Assembly: GCA_014896315.1 (NCBI GenBank)
Contig: JADBKP010000010.1
Coordinates: 1 to 64,000, forward strand
Reading direction: 5' to 3'
Length of the DNA: 64,000 nt
Origin: Limnochordales bacterium
Lineage (GTDB): Bacteria; Bacillota; Limnochordia; Limnochordales; DUMU01
How positions within the stretch are numbered: position 1 is the stretch's first letter; every line of letters starts with the position of its first letter. Shown here in pieces: positions 57,557 through 64,000 of this stretch. Made by a program: the position numbers and the translations under genes. A model generated the notes under the pieces. That model saw nothing but the letters and a program-made list of their open reading frames with translations. It did no database searches and was not told the DNA's origin.

Positions 57557-58804
57557 ATGGCAGTGACAGAGCGTGCTGCGCGGCCCCACTTTAGAGGGTG
57601 CGACGTGATGAGAAGCCAGGAAGGCGTCTGGGTGGCCGGGCGGGCCAAGCTTAACCTGGGTCTGGCGGTCACCGGACGCCGTCGCGATGGTTACCATCTC
57701 TTGCTGACGCTGTTTCACAGTGTAGAACTGCATGATTGGGTGCTGGTGGGCCGGGACGATCCGGCCGCGGCCGGTCCGGCAGCCGCGCCGCCAGAGGTGC
57801 GCTGGGTCTGCCGGGCTGGAGAGAACGGTGTGCACCGGGCGCAGCTGGTAGGCGCCGGCCGGGAGCGGGAGGCGGTGTTATCCCGCTGCCTGGGTGCAGA
57901 GCTGGTGCCGGCAGATGCCAGCAATCTCGCCTGCCGGGCTGTGGTCGAAGTGGCCGGTGCCGGCATCGTTGCCGTCCGCCGGATTATCAAGTCGATTCCC
58001 GCCGGGGCGGGGCTGGGCGGAGGCAGTGCCGACGCGGCCGCCGCCTGGCGGGCGGCTGCGCTGCTTGCCGGGGTCACCAGGGCCGCAGGCCGGGGCAGGG
58101 GCGAAGGCGAGGAGCTGATCCGGCGAGCCGCCCGCCTGGGCGCGGACGTTCCTTTTGCCCTTACCGGTGGGGCGGCGCTTGCCGCCGGCATCGGGGAGGA
58201 GCTCGTGCGCCTGCCACCCCTGGATTTCCCGGTGATTCTGGTAAAGCCGGAGTTCTCCCTGGCCACGGCCGAGGTTTTCGGCTGGTATGACGAGGACAGG
58301 GAGCGAGGTCAAGACGGGGTGCCGACGGGAGATGTGGCAGGGGCAGGCGGGGACGCAACGCGTTTCCGGGAGGCAGTCCTGGCTTTGGCCCAGGTGCTGG
58401 CCGCGGGCGATGGCAAGGCGCGCCGACGCAGGTTTGCGCGGTATCTCCGCATCTGGGGACGGGAGCTCCCCAACGAACTGGCGCTCTCCGTGTACCACCG
58501 CTCTCCGCAGCTCGAAGTGTGGCGGGAGCGGCTGGCCTCCTCGTCGGCGCTGGCTTTCGGGCTGACCGGTTCCGGGTCGGCTCTCTTTGCGTTGGCCGAA
58601 GATGACGACCACCTGGAGCGGCTCTGGGGGGAACTTGTGCGGCCGTGGACGGGCACGGGTCGGCCGCCATCCGACCTGCTGCCGGCAGCGGGGGAGGCTA
58701 AAGCAACATCAACGTCTGCGGCATGGGCGGCACCTGCAGCAACGGCACTGCTCATTGCCACCCGCTTGTGGCCTGGCCCGGGCCTGAGTTACAGGTTTCG
58801 TTGA
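57557..58804 (+). CDS. ispE: 4-diphosphocytidyl-2-C-methyl-D-erythritol kinase
   Basis: A GHMP-family kinase of the non-mevalonate isoprenoid pathway, phosphorylating CDP-methylerythritol at the 2-hydroxyl. Signatures: VAGRAKLNLGLAVTGRRRDGYHLLLTLFHSVEL, the ATP-binding PAGAGLGGGSADAAAAWRA and the C-terminal ALAFGLTGSGSALFAL. At 415 residues it is about 120 longer than usual, owing to GC-rich insertions around 65-105, 240-265 and a long Ala/Pro-rich C-terminal tail. The start is uncertain: GTG 57563 has AGGAG 8 bases upstream, ATG 57608 has GAGGG, and 57557 gives the longest form. In Bacillus ispE likewise precedes purR. Confidence 0.93.
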   Translation: MAVTERAARPHFRGCDVMRSQEGVWVAGRAKLNLGLAVTGRRRDGYHLLLTLFHSVELHDWVLVGRDDPAAAGPAAAPPEVRWVCRAGENGVHRAQLVGAGREREAVLSRCLGAELVPADASNLACRAVVEVAGAGIVAVRRIIKSIPAGAGLGGGSADAAAAWRAAALLAGVTRAAGRGRGEGEELIRRAARLGADVPFALTGGAALAAGIGEELVRLPPLDFPVILVKPEFSLATAEVFGWYDEDRERGQDGVPTGDVAGAGGDATRFREAVLALAQVLAAGDGKARRRRFARYLRIWGRELPNELALSVYHRSPQLEVWRERLASSSALAFGLTGSGSALFALAEDDDHLERLWGELVRPWTGTGRPPSDLLPAAGEAKATSTSAAWAAPAATALLIATRLWPGPGLSYRFR

Positions 58805-58874
58805 CCGCCTGAGGAGTCTGCTTTATAGTTAGCGCGATTGATTTTCCGTGGTTTGGCGAAGGTGCTGATGTCTG

Positions 58875-59753
58875 ATGCCGGAGGAGAACTTGCGCGCCCT
58901 GGTGCTGGCCGGAGCCCCCAACCGGGGGAAGCTGGCGGCCGCCGCACCTGAGATGTGGGAGGCCTTGATACCTATTGGTGGCCGGCCCATGGTTCTGTAC
59001 GTACTGGATGCCCTGTGGGCCGCCGGGAATGTGGAGAGTGTCGTTCTGGTCGGGCCCTCCGACCTGGACTCCTTTTTGACCGGCTACCAGAATACGGGCG
59101 GAGCGGCGGTGGGGTCGGCCGATGGTTTACCCTGGCTGGTACGGATAGATCCGGGAGTCAGTCTGATGGAGAACCTGAGACGGGGACTGGAGGTCTTGTC
59201 CTCCGACCGTCTTCTGCTGGTCGTAACCGGGGACGCGGTCTTGCTGAACGGTCGAGTGCTGCGGCAGTTTCTCTCTGCTTGCTGGGAAGCGGAGCGCCAG
59301 GCCGGGCGCGAGTTTGAGGTTTTCTACCCAGTTGTAACCCGCAAGGGAATGGAAAGAGTGCTACCGGCCGGCCGCCGCACGTACGTACAGCTGCTTGACG
59401 GGGAGTTCACCGGCGGTAACATATTCCTGATGCGCCCGTCGGTGGTGGAAAAAGCAGGGAGGATCCTGGAAGAGGCCATTGCCGCGCGGAAGAAGCCCTG
59501 GCGGCTCGCCCGGCTGTTTGGCTGGCGCTTTTTGCTGGCACTGGCGCGGCGGCGTCTGCGGATAGCCAGCGTGGAGCAGGTTGTGGCCGACCGGTTCGGC
59601 ATAAGTGGGAAGGCGATCGTGTTAGAGGAAGCGGCGATCGGTTTTGATGTCGACAAGCCGGTGGATCTGGCCATGGCCCGCGAGCTGCTGGCAAGTTCCC
59701 GGGGAGGGGGCAATGCTCCGGCCGGGGCAACCCCGAGGAGTAGCAACTTGTGA
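58875..59753 (+). CDS. nucleotidyltransferase-family protein (MobA/GlmU-like)
   Basis: A 292-residue Rossmann-like NTP transferase. The nucleotide-binding start is LRALVLAGAPNRGKLAAAAPEMWEALIPIGGRPMVLYVLDAL, a variant of the G-G-x-G-x-R-M loop in which the Arg-Met is replaced; LLLVVTGDAVLLNGRVLRQF contains the metal-binding Asp, and FTGGNIFLMRPSV is a G-G-N strand like that of GlmU/MobA proteins. The C-terminal part is helical and Arg-rich (LARLFGWRFLLALARRRLRI), then FDVDKPVDLAMARELL. ATG at 58875 has only a weak ribosome site. It sits between ispE and purR, where Clostridia often carry this gene. Substrate unknown. Confidence 0.85.
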   Translation: MPEENLRALVLAGAPNRGKLAAAAPEMWEALIPIGGRPMVLYVLDALWAAGNVESVVLVGPSDLDSFLTGYQNTGGAAVGSADGLPWLVRIDPGVSLMENLRRGLEVLSSDRLLLVVTGDAVLLNGRVLRQFLSACWEAERQAGREFEVFYPVVTRKGMERVLPAGRRTYVQLLDGEFTGGNIFLMRPSVVEKAGRILEEAIAARKKPWRLARLFGWRFLLALARRRLRIASVEQVVADRFGISGKAIVLEEAAIGFDVDKPVDLAMARELLASSRGGGNAPAGATPRSSNL

Positions 59754-59773
59754 GATTGCCGGGAGGTGTCAGG

Positions 59774-60667
59774 ATGCGGCGCAGCCAGCGTCTGGCTGTC
59801 ATCATTCGGGAGTTGGTGGAGCGCCCGGGGCGGGTGATTCCGCTGGGTTATTTTGCTGAACGACTGGGGGCGGCCAAATCCAGTCTCAGTGAGGATCTGG
59901 CACTGGTCCGGGAAGCGTTTGCCAGCAACGGCCTGGGCCAGGTCGAGACCATCCCGGGAGCTGCCGGCGGCGTGATTTACCGCCCATCCCTCACTCCGGC
60001 CAGGATGCAGGAAATAGCCAGTAAGTTTTGCCAGCGCCTGGCCGACCCCAAGCGCATCCTGCCGGGAGGTTTCCTTTACCTGACCGATCTGATCTCCGAT
60101 CCCTTCCTGCTGGCAGAGGTGGCGGAGGTGTTTGTCAGCCGTTGGCACCAGCTACATCCCGGCGGTTTTGCTCCCGATCATGTGGTTACGGTTGAGACCC
60201 GGGGGATTCCGGTAGCCGTGATGACCGCCCGGGCACTGGGAGTGCCGCTGGTCATCATAAGGCGGCAGGCGCTCCTTACGGAAGGCCCGGTGGTAACCGT
60301 CAACTACCTGAGCGGTTCACGGCGGGTAGAGACTATGTCGCTCCCCCGGCGGGCGCTGGTGGAAGAGGCTAAGGTAGTGCTGGTGGATGACTTCATGAAG
60401 GCGGGCGGGACGGTCCGGGGAATGCTGGAGCTTATGGAGGAGTTTGGGGCCAAGGTCTTGGGGGTGGCGGTGCTGGTAGAGACCGCCGAACCGGCGGAGA
60501 AGCCGATCGCTGATTACCTGAGCATTGCCAGGTTACTGTGGGTGGACGACGTCTCCCGGACGCTGGCGGTCGAGCCCGCCCCCTGGCTGCAGCAGCTGGA
60601 GGCGCCGGCCAGGGAAAGTGCGAGTGCTATTGCTGCTTGTGAAGCGGAACATGATTCGGTAAAATAA
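59774..60667 (+). CDS. purR: pur operon repressor PurR
   Basis: A 297-residue repressor of purine biosynthesis that senses PRPP. The N-terminal winged helix is RRSQRLAVIIRELVERPGRVIPLGYFAERLGAAKSSLSEDLALVREAF; the type I phosphoribosyltransferase-like domain contains VTVETRGIPVAVMTARALGVPLVIIRR and the PRPP loop VVLVDDFMKAGGTVRGMLELM. It lacks enzymatic activity in the family. The ATG at 59774 is set by GGGAGGTGTCAGG. prs, whose product is the effector PRPP, lies 2 kb further on, the same neighbourhood as in Bacillus. The C-terminal 25 residues are an Ala/Ser/Glu tail. Confidence 0.95.
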   Translation: MRRSQRLAVIIRELVERPGRVIPLGYFAERLGAAKSSLSEDLALVREAFASNGLGQVETIPGAAGGVIYRPSLTPARMQEIASKFCQRLADPKRILPGGFLYLTDLISDPFLLAEVAEVFVSRWHQLHPGGFAPDHVVTVETRGIPVAVMTARALGVPLVIIRRQALLTEGPVVTVNYLSGSRRVETMSLPRRALVEEAKVVLVDDFMKAGGTVRGMLELMEEFGAKVLGVAVLVETAEPAEKPIADYLSIARLLWVDDVSRTLAVEPAPWLQQLEAPARESASAIAACEAEHDSVK

Positions 60668-60686
60668 TAAGGCACGTCTGACGGTT

Positions 60687-60760
60687 GGGGAGTCGCCAAG
60701 CGGTAAGGCACCGGACTTTGGATCCGGCATTCGCAGGTTCGAATCCTGCCTCCCCAGCCA
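60687..60760 (+). tRNA. tRNA-Gln (anticodon TTG)
   Basis: The cloverleaf is complete: acceptor TGGGGAG pairs with CTCCCCA, the anticodon arm CCGGACTTTGGATCCGG presents TTG, the T arm contains GGTTCGAATCC, and CCA is encoded at 60758-60760. It is a lone tRNA between purR and the ssp gene. Confidence 0.97.
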
Positions 60761-60850
60761 CTTTTGTTTGTTGCGAGTCGTTATTGCCGGCGGTTCCCCC
60801 GCGCCGCGACAAAAGCTGCAGCACCAGGGAAACTTTTTTGCAGCCGTTGC

Positions 60851-60881
60851 TGATTGAACCTCCCCGCCCCCGGTCAGACTA
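60851..60881 (+). promoter_or_regulatory. candidate sigma-G promoter of the ssp gene
   Basis: TGATTG (60851-60856) and CAGACTA (60875-60881) are 18 bases apart, resembling the forespore sigma-G consensus (TGAATA-like -35, CATxxTA -10). The gene start is about 48 bases downstream. The match is partial, but timing fits an SASP. Confidence 0.45.
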
Positions 60882-60928
60882 GGGGCAGAAACCGCTCCTG
60901 GCCGGGGCGGAAACGGGGAGGTGAATGT

Positions 60929-61273
60929 ATGGCTCAGGGTTCTGACCGCAGTAATCGGGCCCTAATCGTGCAGGCAGCAGGCGTGCTTGACCAGTTCAAG
61001 TATGAGGTTGCCTACGAGCTGGGTATCGACACGAGCAAGATCCAGAGCGGCTACTGGGGTGATCTACCCTCCCGGGATTGCGGAGCGGTAGGAGGACATA
61101 TGGTCCGGCGGATGATTGCCGCCGCCGAGCAGGCGCTGATCGACCAGGCGGCTGCCGGTGTACGCGCCGGATTCGCTCAGGCGTTGCAGGGGACTCCGAT
61201 GCAGCTGAACCGTCAGGCAGGTGTCCAGCCCGCGACGGCAGCGCAACCGACCTCCACTCCTACCGGCTTCTAA
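60929..61273 (+). CDS. alpha/beta-type small acid-soluble spore protein
   Basis: A 114-residue DNA-coating spore protein. It carries both family signatures: VLDQFKYEVAYELGID (the GPR cleavage site normally lies in this K-x-E-x-A stretch) and the DNA-binding YWGDLPSRDCGAVGGHMVRRMIAAAEQAL. It is longer than the usual 60-80 residues, with an extra C-terminal Gln/Ala/Pro/Thr tail of about 35. The Cys in SRDCGAVGG replaces the usual Asn or Gln. ATG at 60929 has GGGGAGGTG upstream. It directly proves sporulation capacity of the lineage. Bacillus has sspF close by, between veg and ispE. Confidence 0.96.
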   Translation: MAQGSDRSNRALIVQAAGVLDQFKYEVAYELGIDTSKIQSGYWGDLPSRDCGAVGGHMVRRMIAAAEQALIDQAAAGVRAGFAQALQGTPMQLNRQAGVQPATAAQPTSTPTGF

Positions 61274-61302
61274 CGCACGAGTAAAACACCTTGAAGCAGA
61301 AA

Positions 61303-61342
61303 GGCAGCGGACCTGCTCCGGCGGGTCCGCTGCCTCTTTTCC
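61303..61342 (+). terminator. intrinsic terminator after the ssp gene
   Basis: GGCAGCGGACC (61303-61313) and GGTCCGCTGCC (61324-61334) form a perfect 11-bp stem with a 10-base loop, followed by TCTTTTCC. The next 180 bases up to glmU show no gene. Confidence 0.95.
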
Positions 61343-61522
61343 ACTCATTGCAATTCTCGTCCCCGTCAGTTATTCCTGGTCTATTTTTAGCTGCGCTCCC
61401 GCCTATGACCGATAGTAGTATGAAAGGTGTCAGCTCAAATATACGCGTGGCGGAGGAGTCACGCCGCTCCTAGAGAACGAAGATACTGACAGATTGACCT
61501 TAGCAAGGAGGATCGGTGCGAA

Positions 61523-62539
61523 TTGGCAACCGACTCACAGGCGGCGGTGACGGCGGTAGTCCTGGCTGCTGGTTTGAGCAAACGGATGAAATCCCAGAAG
61601 ATAAAGGTGTTACACCATCTGTGTGGGCGTCCGGCAATTCTGCACCTGATAGACAGTCTGGAGAGGGCGGGATTTCACCGGATATTGCTGGTTGTCGGCC
61701 ACCAGCAGGAAGAGGTAAAACACGTGGTGGGGGAACGGGCGGAGTACGTCGTGCAGGAGCAACTGCTGGGGACGGGCGACGCCGTACGGCAGGCAGCTGC
61801 GCGACTGCTCCCGGAGGAGACGGTCTTGATCACCTACGGTGACACGGTATTGTACCGGCCTGAGACTTTTCGCCGCCTGGTGGAGTTCCACCTGCAGAGC
61901 GGCGCAGCAGCAACTTTGCTCTCTACGCGATTGAGCGATCCGACCGGTTATGGACGCGTGATCCGGAAGGCGGACGGGAGCTTCGCCCGTATAGTTGAAG
62001 AGAAAGATGCCAGCCCTGTGGAGCGGGAGATCAACGAGATCAACACCGGCACCTACTGCTTTGCCGGCGAGGCGCTCCAGGCCGCCTTGCCCCATCTGCA
62101 GGCCCGCAACGCCCAGGGAGAGTATTACCTGACCGATACCCTCGGGTGGCTGCGCGAGCAGGGGCGGCATGTGGCCGTGCTGGAGCTGGATGATCCCGAC
62201 GAGGCGCTGGGGTTCAACGACCGGCGTCAACTGGCCCAGGCTGAGAGAGTCTTGCGAGACCGGATCCGGTCCCGGCTGATGGAGTCGGGGGTAACCCTGG
62301 TCGATCCCAACAACATCTACATCGATCCGGATGTGGAGATCGAGGCGGATACGGTGGTAGAACCGGGTACCTGGCTGGTAGGTAGAACCCGGGTGGGAAG
62401 GGGGTGTCACATCGGTCCCTGGGTGTACCTGGAAGATGCCACGGTTGCCCCCGGGACGCGCCTTGCGTTTTGCTACCAACGAGGGGACGGCCGTCCGGTC
62501 CCGCTGGTCCAACCGTTAGCGCCTCGGGATATTGAATGA
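61523..62539 (+). CDS. glmU: short GlmU: uridyltransferase domain with most of the acetyltransferase domain missing
   Basis: A 338-residue version of N-acetylglucosamine-1-phosphate uridyltransferase/GlcN-1-P acetyltransferase (normally about 450-460). The N-terminal pyrophosphorylase is intact: VVLAAGLSKRMKSQKIKVLHHLCGRP, EQLLGTGDAVRQA, YGDTVLYRPE, NEINTGTYCF and QGEYYLTDTLGWL. Only the start of the left-handed beta-helix is kept (PNNIYIDPDVEIEADTVVEPGTWLVGRTRVGRGCHIGPWVYLEDATV); it ends GTRLAFCYQRGDGRP and lacks the acetyl-CoA site and catalytic His. The prs ribosome site starts at once after the stop, so there is no room for a decayed remainder. TTG at 61523 behind AAGGAGG. Confidence 0.93.
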   Translation: MATDSQAAVTAVVLAAGLSKRMKSQKIKVLHHLCGRPAILHLIDSLERAGFHRILLVVGHQQEEVKHVVGERAEYVVQEQLLGTGDAVRQAAARLLPEETVLITYGDTVLYRPETFRRLVEFHLQSGAAATLLSTRLSDPTGYGRVIRKADGSFARIVEEKDASPVEREINEINTGTYCFAGEALQAALPHLQARNAQGEYYLTDTLGWLREQGRHVAVLELDDPDEALGFNDRRQLAQAERVLRDRIRSRLMESGVTLVDPNNIYIDPDVEIEADTVVEPGTWLVGRTRVGRGCHIGPWVYLEDATVAPGTRLAFCYQRGDGRPVPLVQPLAPRDIE

Positions 62540-62554
62540 GGAGGATATCTGTAA

Positions 62555-63502
62555 TTGGCTATCTCAGTAGAAAAGCATCTGCACATCTTTTCGGGCTCGG
62601 CCAATCCGGGCCTGGCAAGGGAGATTGCGGCCTACCTCGGCCTACCGTTGAGTGAGGTGGTGTTAGGCCGCTTTCGGGACGGGGAGATCAGTGTTCGCAT
62701 TCAAAAGTCGGTGAGGGGCGCCGAGGTCTTCCTGGTCCAACCGACCTGTGCACCCCACAACGATAACTTGATGGAACTGCTTATCATGATCGACGCATGT
62801 AAGCGGGCCTCCGCCCGGTCGGTGGCGGCCGTCATTCCCTATTACGGTTACGCCCGCCAGGACCGGAAGGCTGCTCCCCGCGACCCGATCACCGCCAAGC
62901 TGGTGGCCAACCTGCTGACGGCAGCTGGGGCCGACCGCGTGTTGACGATGGACCTGCACGCCCCCCAGATCCAGGGCTTCTTCGACATTCCCGTAGACAA
63001 CCTGACTGCCATGCCCTTGCTCGCCAACTACTTCCAGCAAAAACAGCTGCAGGATGTAGTTGTCGTCTCTCCGGACGCGGGGGGAGTGGCCCGGGCGCGG
63101 CAGTTATCGCAGCGCCTGCAGGCACCGCTCGCCATCGTAGACAAGCGTCGGCCGATGCCCAACGTCTCCGAAGTGATGCACATAATCGGAGACGTACAGG
63201 GTAAGACGGCGATCCTTGTCGATGACATCATCGATACCGGCGGCACCCTTACGGAAGCGGCTCAGGCTCTGGTCAAGGAGGGGGCGAAGGAGGTTTACGC
63301 TTGTGGTACACATGCGGTCTTCTCGCCTCCGTGTCTTGAACGGTTGGCCAAAGCACCTATCAAGGAGGTTGTGGTCACCAACACCATTCCGGTTCGGGAG
63401 GGACTGCCACCCAACGTGCGTGTGCTTTCCGTCGCACCGGTCTTTGGCGAAGCAATCCGGCGGATCTTCCACGATGAGTCCGTAAGCGTGCTCTTTGATT
63501 GA
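62555..63502 (+). CDS. prs: ribose-phosphate pyrophosphokinase
   Basis: A 315-residue enzyme making PRPP from ribose 5-phosphate and ATP for nucleotides, His and Trp. Signatures: LHIFSGSANPGLAREIAAYLG, GRFRDGEISVRIQKSVRG, RQDRKAAPRDPITAKLVAN (flexible ATP loop), VLTMDLHAPQIQGFF and the PRPP loop TAILVDDIIDTGGTLTEAA. TTG at 62555 follows GAGGAGGATATC 15 bases after glmU. Co-transcribed with glmU; PRPP is the effector of the nearby PurR. Length and motifs are normal for class I. Confidence 0.98.
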   Translation: MAISVEKHLHIFSGSANPGLAREIAAYLGLPLSEVVLGRFRDGEISVRIQKSVRGAEVFLVQPTCAPHNDNLMELLIMIDACKRASARSVAAVIPYYGYARQDRKAAPRDPITAKLVANLLTAAGADRVLTMDLHAPQIQGFFDIPVDNLTAMPLLANYFQQKQLQDVVVVSPDAGGVARARQLSQRLQAPLAIVDKRRPMPNVSEVMHIIGDVQGKTAILVDDIIDTGGTLTEAAQALVKEGAKEVYACGTHAVFSPPCLERLAKAPIKEVVVTNTIPVREGLPPNVRVLSVAPVFGEAIRRIFHDESVSVLFD

Positions 63503-63557
63503 GTACGCCCTTGGAGCCGGTGCCGGGTGCCAGCGGAGCGTTAGCGCGGCCGGAGGA

Positions 63558-63566
63558 TGGTATAAT
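63558..63566 (+). promoter_or_regulatory. extended -10 promoter element of rplY
   Basis: TGGTATAAT at 63558-63566 combines a perfect TATAAT with the upstream TG of extended -10 promoters; a -35 (AGCGTT-like) is weak. In Bacillus ctc has its own stress promoter at this place, but no sigma-B signature was seen. Confidence 0.5.
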
Positions 63567-63596
63567 AGCGACGATTGTGTCTTAGGAGGGGTAGAT

Positions 63597-64000
63597 GTGA
63601 CGGATTTCGTTTTGGCTGCCAGCAAGCGGGCTAATGTCGGGAAGGGCGTAGCCCGGGAATTGCGGCGGCGGGGCCGGGTACCGGCAGTGCTGTACGGCCC
63701 GGGGCGGGAGCCGGCAGCACTCAGTGTTGAACTGCGGCGGCTGCAGGATGTGTTCGCGAAGGTGGGCTATACTCACCTGCTCAACCTTGAGATCACCGAA
63801 GGCCAGGACGGAGAGGCAGCCGGGGAGATCGTCTCCAACGTCGTGATTAAGGAAGTGCAAAGGGATCCGATCAGCGGCGACATCCTGCACGTGGATTTCT
63901 ACCAGGTACCCATGGACCGGCCGGTGCAGTTCACGGTGCCGATTGTGCTTACCGGTGTCGAAGCGCGGGAGAACGACGGCGGTATCATCCAGCACGACCT
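63597..64000 (+). CDS. rplY: 50S ribosomal protein L25/Ctc (5' part; runs off the window)
   Basis: The GTG at 63597 behind AGGAGGGG opens a frame that continues past the end of the window (134 codons visible). It begins TDFVLAASKRANVGKGVARELRRRGRVPAVLYGPG, the L25 5S rRNA-binding domain, and continues to VVIKEVQRDPISGDILHVDFYQV and the start of the C-terminal beta domain (PVQFTVPIVLTGVEAREN) that marks the long CTC-type L25. It follows prs, as in Bacillus, where pth comes next. CTC proteins bind 5S rRNA and are stress-induced in some bacilli. Confidence 0.95.
   Translation, partial: MTDFVLAASKRANVGKGVARELRRRGRVPAVLYGPGREPAALSVELRRLQDVFAKVGYTHLLNLEITEGQDGEAAGEIVSNVVIKEVQRDPISGDILHVDFYQVPMDRPVQFTVPIVLTGVEARENDGGIIQHD

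Overview
The window comes from the chromosome of a GC-rich, endospore-forming member of the Bacillota, most likely a clostridial or deep-branching (Moorella-, Desulfotomaculum- or Symbiobacterium-like) lineage. The evidence is an alpha/beta small acid-soluble spore protein, a spore-type Lon protease, a DUF3794-LysM spore-envelope protein, Veg, Rex, a large Bacillus-type SRP RNA, and frequent GTG/TTG starts behind strong Shine-Dalgarno sites. Two blocks keep the gene order known from Bacillus subtilis: dnaX-ybaB-recR-yaaL followed by rpsF-ssb-rpsR-yybS-rplI-dnaB, and ksgA-veg...ispE-purR-ssp-glmU-prs-ctc.

Region by region. 1-5.5 kb is loose accessory DNA: a small heat-shock protein, a strange GC-only low-complexity tract, a GH1 beta-glucosidase, a broken methyltransferase, and an orphan DNA methyltransferase that looks like a degenerate copy fused to an active one. 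5.5-12 kb (minus strand) is pantothenate and quinone metabolism (panB, panD, panC, a DUF2520 dehydrogenase, a MenA-like prenyltransferase) plus an EEP hydrolase, a CPBP membrane protease and a multicopper-oxidase remnant. 12-16 kb holds gnd, murB, a HAD phosphatase and murI. 16.4-19.5 kb is a pair of exported proteins (DUF4434 and a FAD oxidoreductase). 19.6-23.3 kb is SRP RNA and dnaX-ybaB-recR. 23.3-27.5 kb is a visibly more A/T-rich minus-strand cassette for lipid-linked sugar synthesis, flipping and transfer, sitting between recR and the yaaL-like gene. 27.6-37.8 kb is the ribosomal-protein/replication block with lonC, aroE and ddl added. 37.8-47 kb is phosphate uptake: phoU, a large phosphatase-like membrane protein, a tiny membrane protein, a PhoB/PhoP-type regulator and pstB-pstS-pstC-pstA-pstB. 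47-64 kb is ksgA, ykuK, veg, three probable spore or envelope genes, a PhoR/WalK-like kinase, dcd, rex, dacF, ispE, a nucleotidyltransferase, purR, tRNA-Gln, an ssp gene, a short glmU, prs and the start of rplY.

Regulatory signals that can be read directly include near-consensus sigma-A promoters (hsp20, SRP RNA, rpsF, veg in tandem, rex), a palindrome at the rex start site, hexamer direct repeats with an 11-bp period in front of the pho/pst genes (PhoP-box-like), a structured leader at rpsF, an attenuator-like leader overlapping the 5' end of dacF, a candidate sigma-G promoter for the ssp gene, and several intrinsic terminators. A recurring oddity is in-frame simple-sequence expansion (6-, 9- and 12-bp units) inside otherwise conserved genes such as dnaX and murI, and in the tract at 751-1222. 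No CRISPR array, insertion sequence or prophage was seen.
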